Shown in pieces: positions 63,680 to 64,000 of a stretch of 64,000 bases of DNA (position 1 is its first letter; every line of letters starts with the position of its first letter). Below the pieces are notes generated by a model that was not told the origin of the DNA, searched no databases, and was given only the letters and a program-made list of their open reading frames with translations. Source of the stretch: Naasia sp. (GTDB taxonomy: Bacteria > Actinomycetota > Actinomycetes > Actinomycetales > Microbacteriaceae); assembly GCF_025465545.1 (NCBI RefSeq), contig NZ_JAODMK010000022.1, forward strand, positions 62,001 to 126,000, read 5' to 3'. The translations under genes were made by a program, and so were the position numbers.

Positions 63680-64000
63680 CCCCTTCGCCGAGGCAGCCGT
63701 CCCCGGGCACACCCCGACGCTGATCGGCGGCGGCAAGGCTGCTCGCGAGCACGCTCCCCTCGAAGGCGCCGCCCCGATCCGGCTGGCCATCCTCGACGAC
63801 CACGAAGTGCTGCTCGACAGCCTCACCAGCTGGATCGGCGCCAACGCGCCCGACTTCGAGGTGGTGCTGAGCGCCAGAACCTGGCTGGAACTGGTGCACA
63901 GTGCCAACTTCCCCACCCAGCTCGTGCTCATCGACTTCCAGCTCAAAGAGCCGGTCTCCATCGAGGCGCGGGTGCGCACGTGCCGCGCCGCGGGCGCGAA
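63666..64000 (+). CDS. NarL/LuxR-type response regulator, 3' end cut by window
   Basis: Only the first 111 codons are present. A non-conserved extension of about 39 residues precedes a receiver domain that opens with IRLAILDDHEVLLDSL; the likely phospho-acceptor Asp lies in QLVLIDFQLKEP. The DDHEVLL start is typical of NarL-family regulators that carry a C-terminal LuxR helix-turn-helix, not visible here. The ATG at 63666 lies within the previous gene's last codons. Confidence 0.85.
   Translation, partial: MTVNDPFAEAAVPGHTPTLIGGGKAAREHAPLEGAAPIRLAILDDHEVLLDSLTSWIGANAPDFEVVLSARTWLELVHSANFPTQLVLIDFQLKEPVSIEARVRTCRAAGA

Overview
This is a high-GC actinobacterial chromosome segment. The block dnaX-recR-lysC-asd-mqo, many GTG starts overlapping the previous stop by 4 nt, several promoters that appear leaderless, a perfect actinobacterial LexA box and a cebR-type operator all point to Actinomycetota. 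Gene order and content suggest Microbacteriaceae (Rathayibacter, Clavibacter or Leifsonia-like); the genus cannot be fixed by reading alone. There are no rRNA operons, insertion sequences, phage genes or CRISPR arrays.

Layout. 1-2.1 kb: end of an OmpR-type response regulator and its histidine kinase. 2.1-6.7 kb: PfkB sugar kinase, then a decayed amide/ureide region (YoaK and acetamidase/formamidase relics, a 23-codon scar ORF) around an intact allantoate-amidohydrolase-like gene, then a PNPOx-fold protein. 6.7-8.0 kb: rplJ-rplL with leader attenuator and terminator. 8.1-11.7 kb: alpha-glucoside-type ABC importer behind a cebR-like operator. 11.8-15.4 kb: heterodimeric ABC exporter with complementary degenerate ATP sites. 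15.4-22.7 kb: two divergent coupled operons around 30-bp-spaced repeats: DeoR, OtnK, OtnC one way; FGGY kinase, YihT/LacD-like aldolase, Asp/Glu-racemase-fold protein and a GH13_18 phosphorylase the other way.

22.9-31.8 kb: a GH38-like glycosidase, an ABC importer whose binding protein lies on the opposite strand from its permeases, a MOSC relic, and two Gfo/Idh/MocA dehydrogenases. Three copies of one 16-bp operator tie these genes into a regulon. 32-36.5 kb: ABC exporter, then a reverse transsulfuration operon (cystathionine beta-synthase and gamma-synthase/lyase) preceded by a leaderless Cys-X-Cys-X-Cys leader peptide. 36.7-44.9 kb: pentose and beta-glucoside use (xylA-xylB, ROK repressor, araB-araD without araA, GH1 beta-glucosidase).

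45-53 kb: Bcr/CflA exporter, KhtTU-type K+/H+ antiporter, Gfo/Idh dehydrogenase, membrane proteins, His-rich cation diffusion facilitator, secreted CHAP-domain protein, tRNA-Ser(GGA), SRP RNA. 53.5-61.2 kb: housekeeping genes ending in a LexA-boxed radical SAM gene. 61.2 kb to the end: a three-gene signalling module cut by the window edge.

Overall this is a plant- or soil-associated sugar-scavenging genome segment: several carbohydrate importers with no ATPase beside them (a shared MsiK-type ATPase elsewhere is likely), local repressor sites, and pseudogenes formed mainly by internal deletion.
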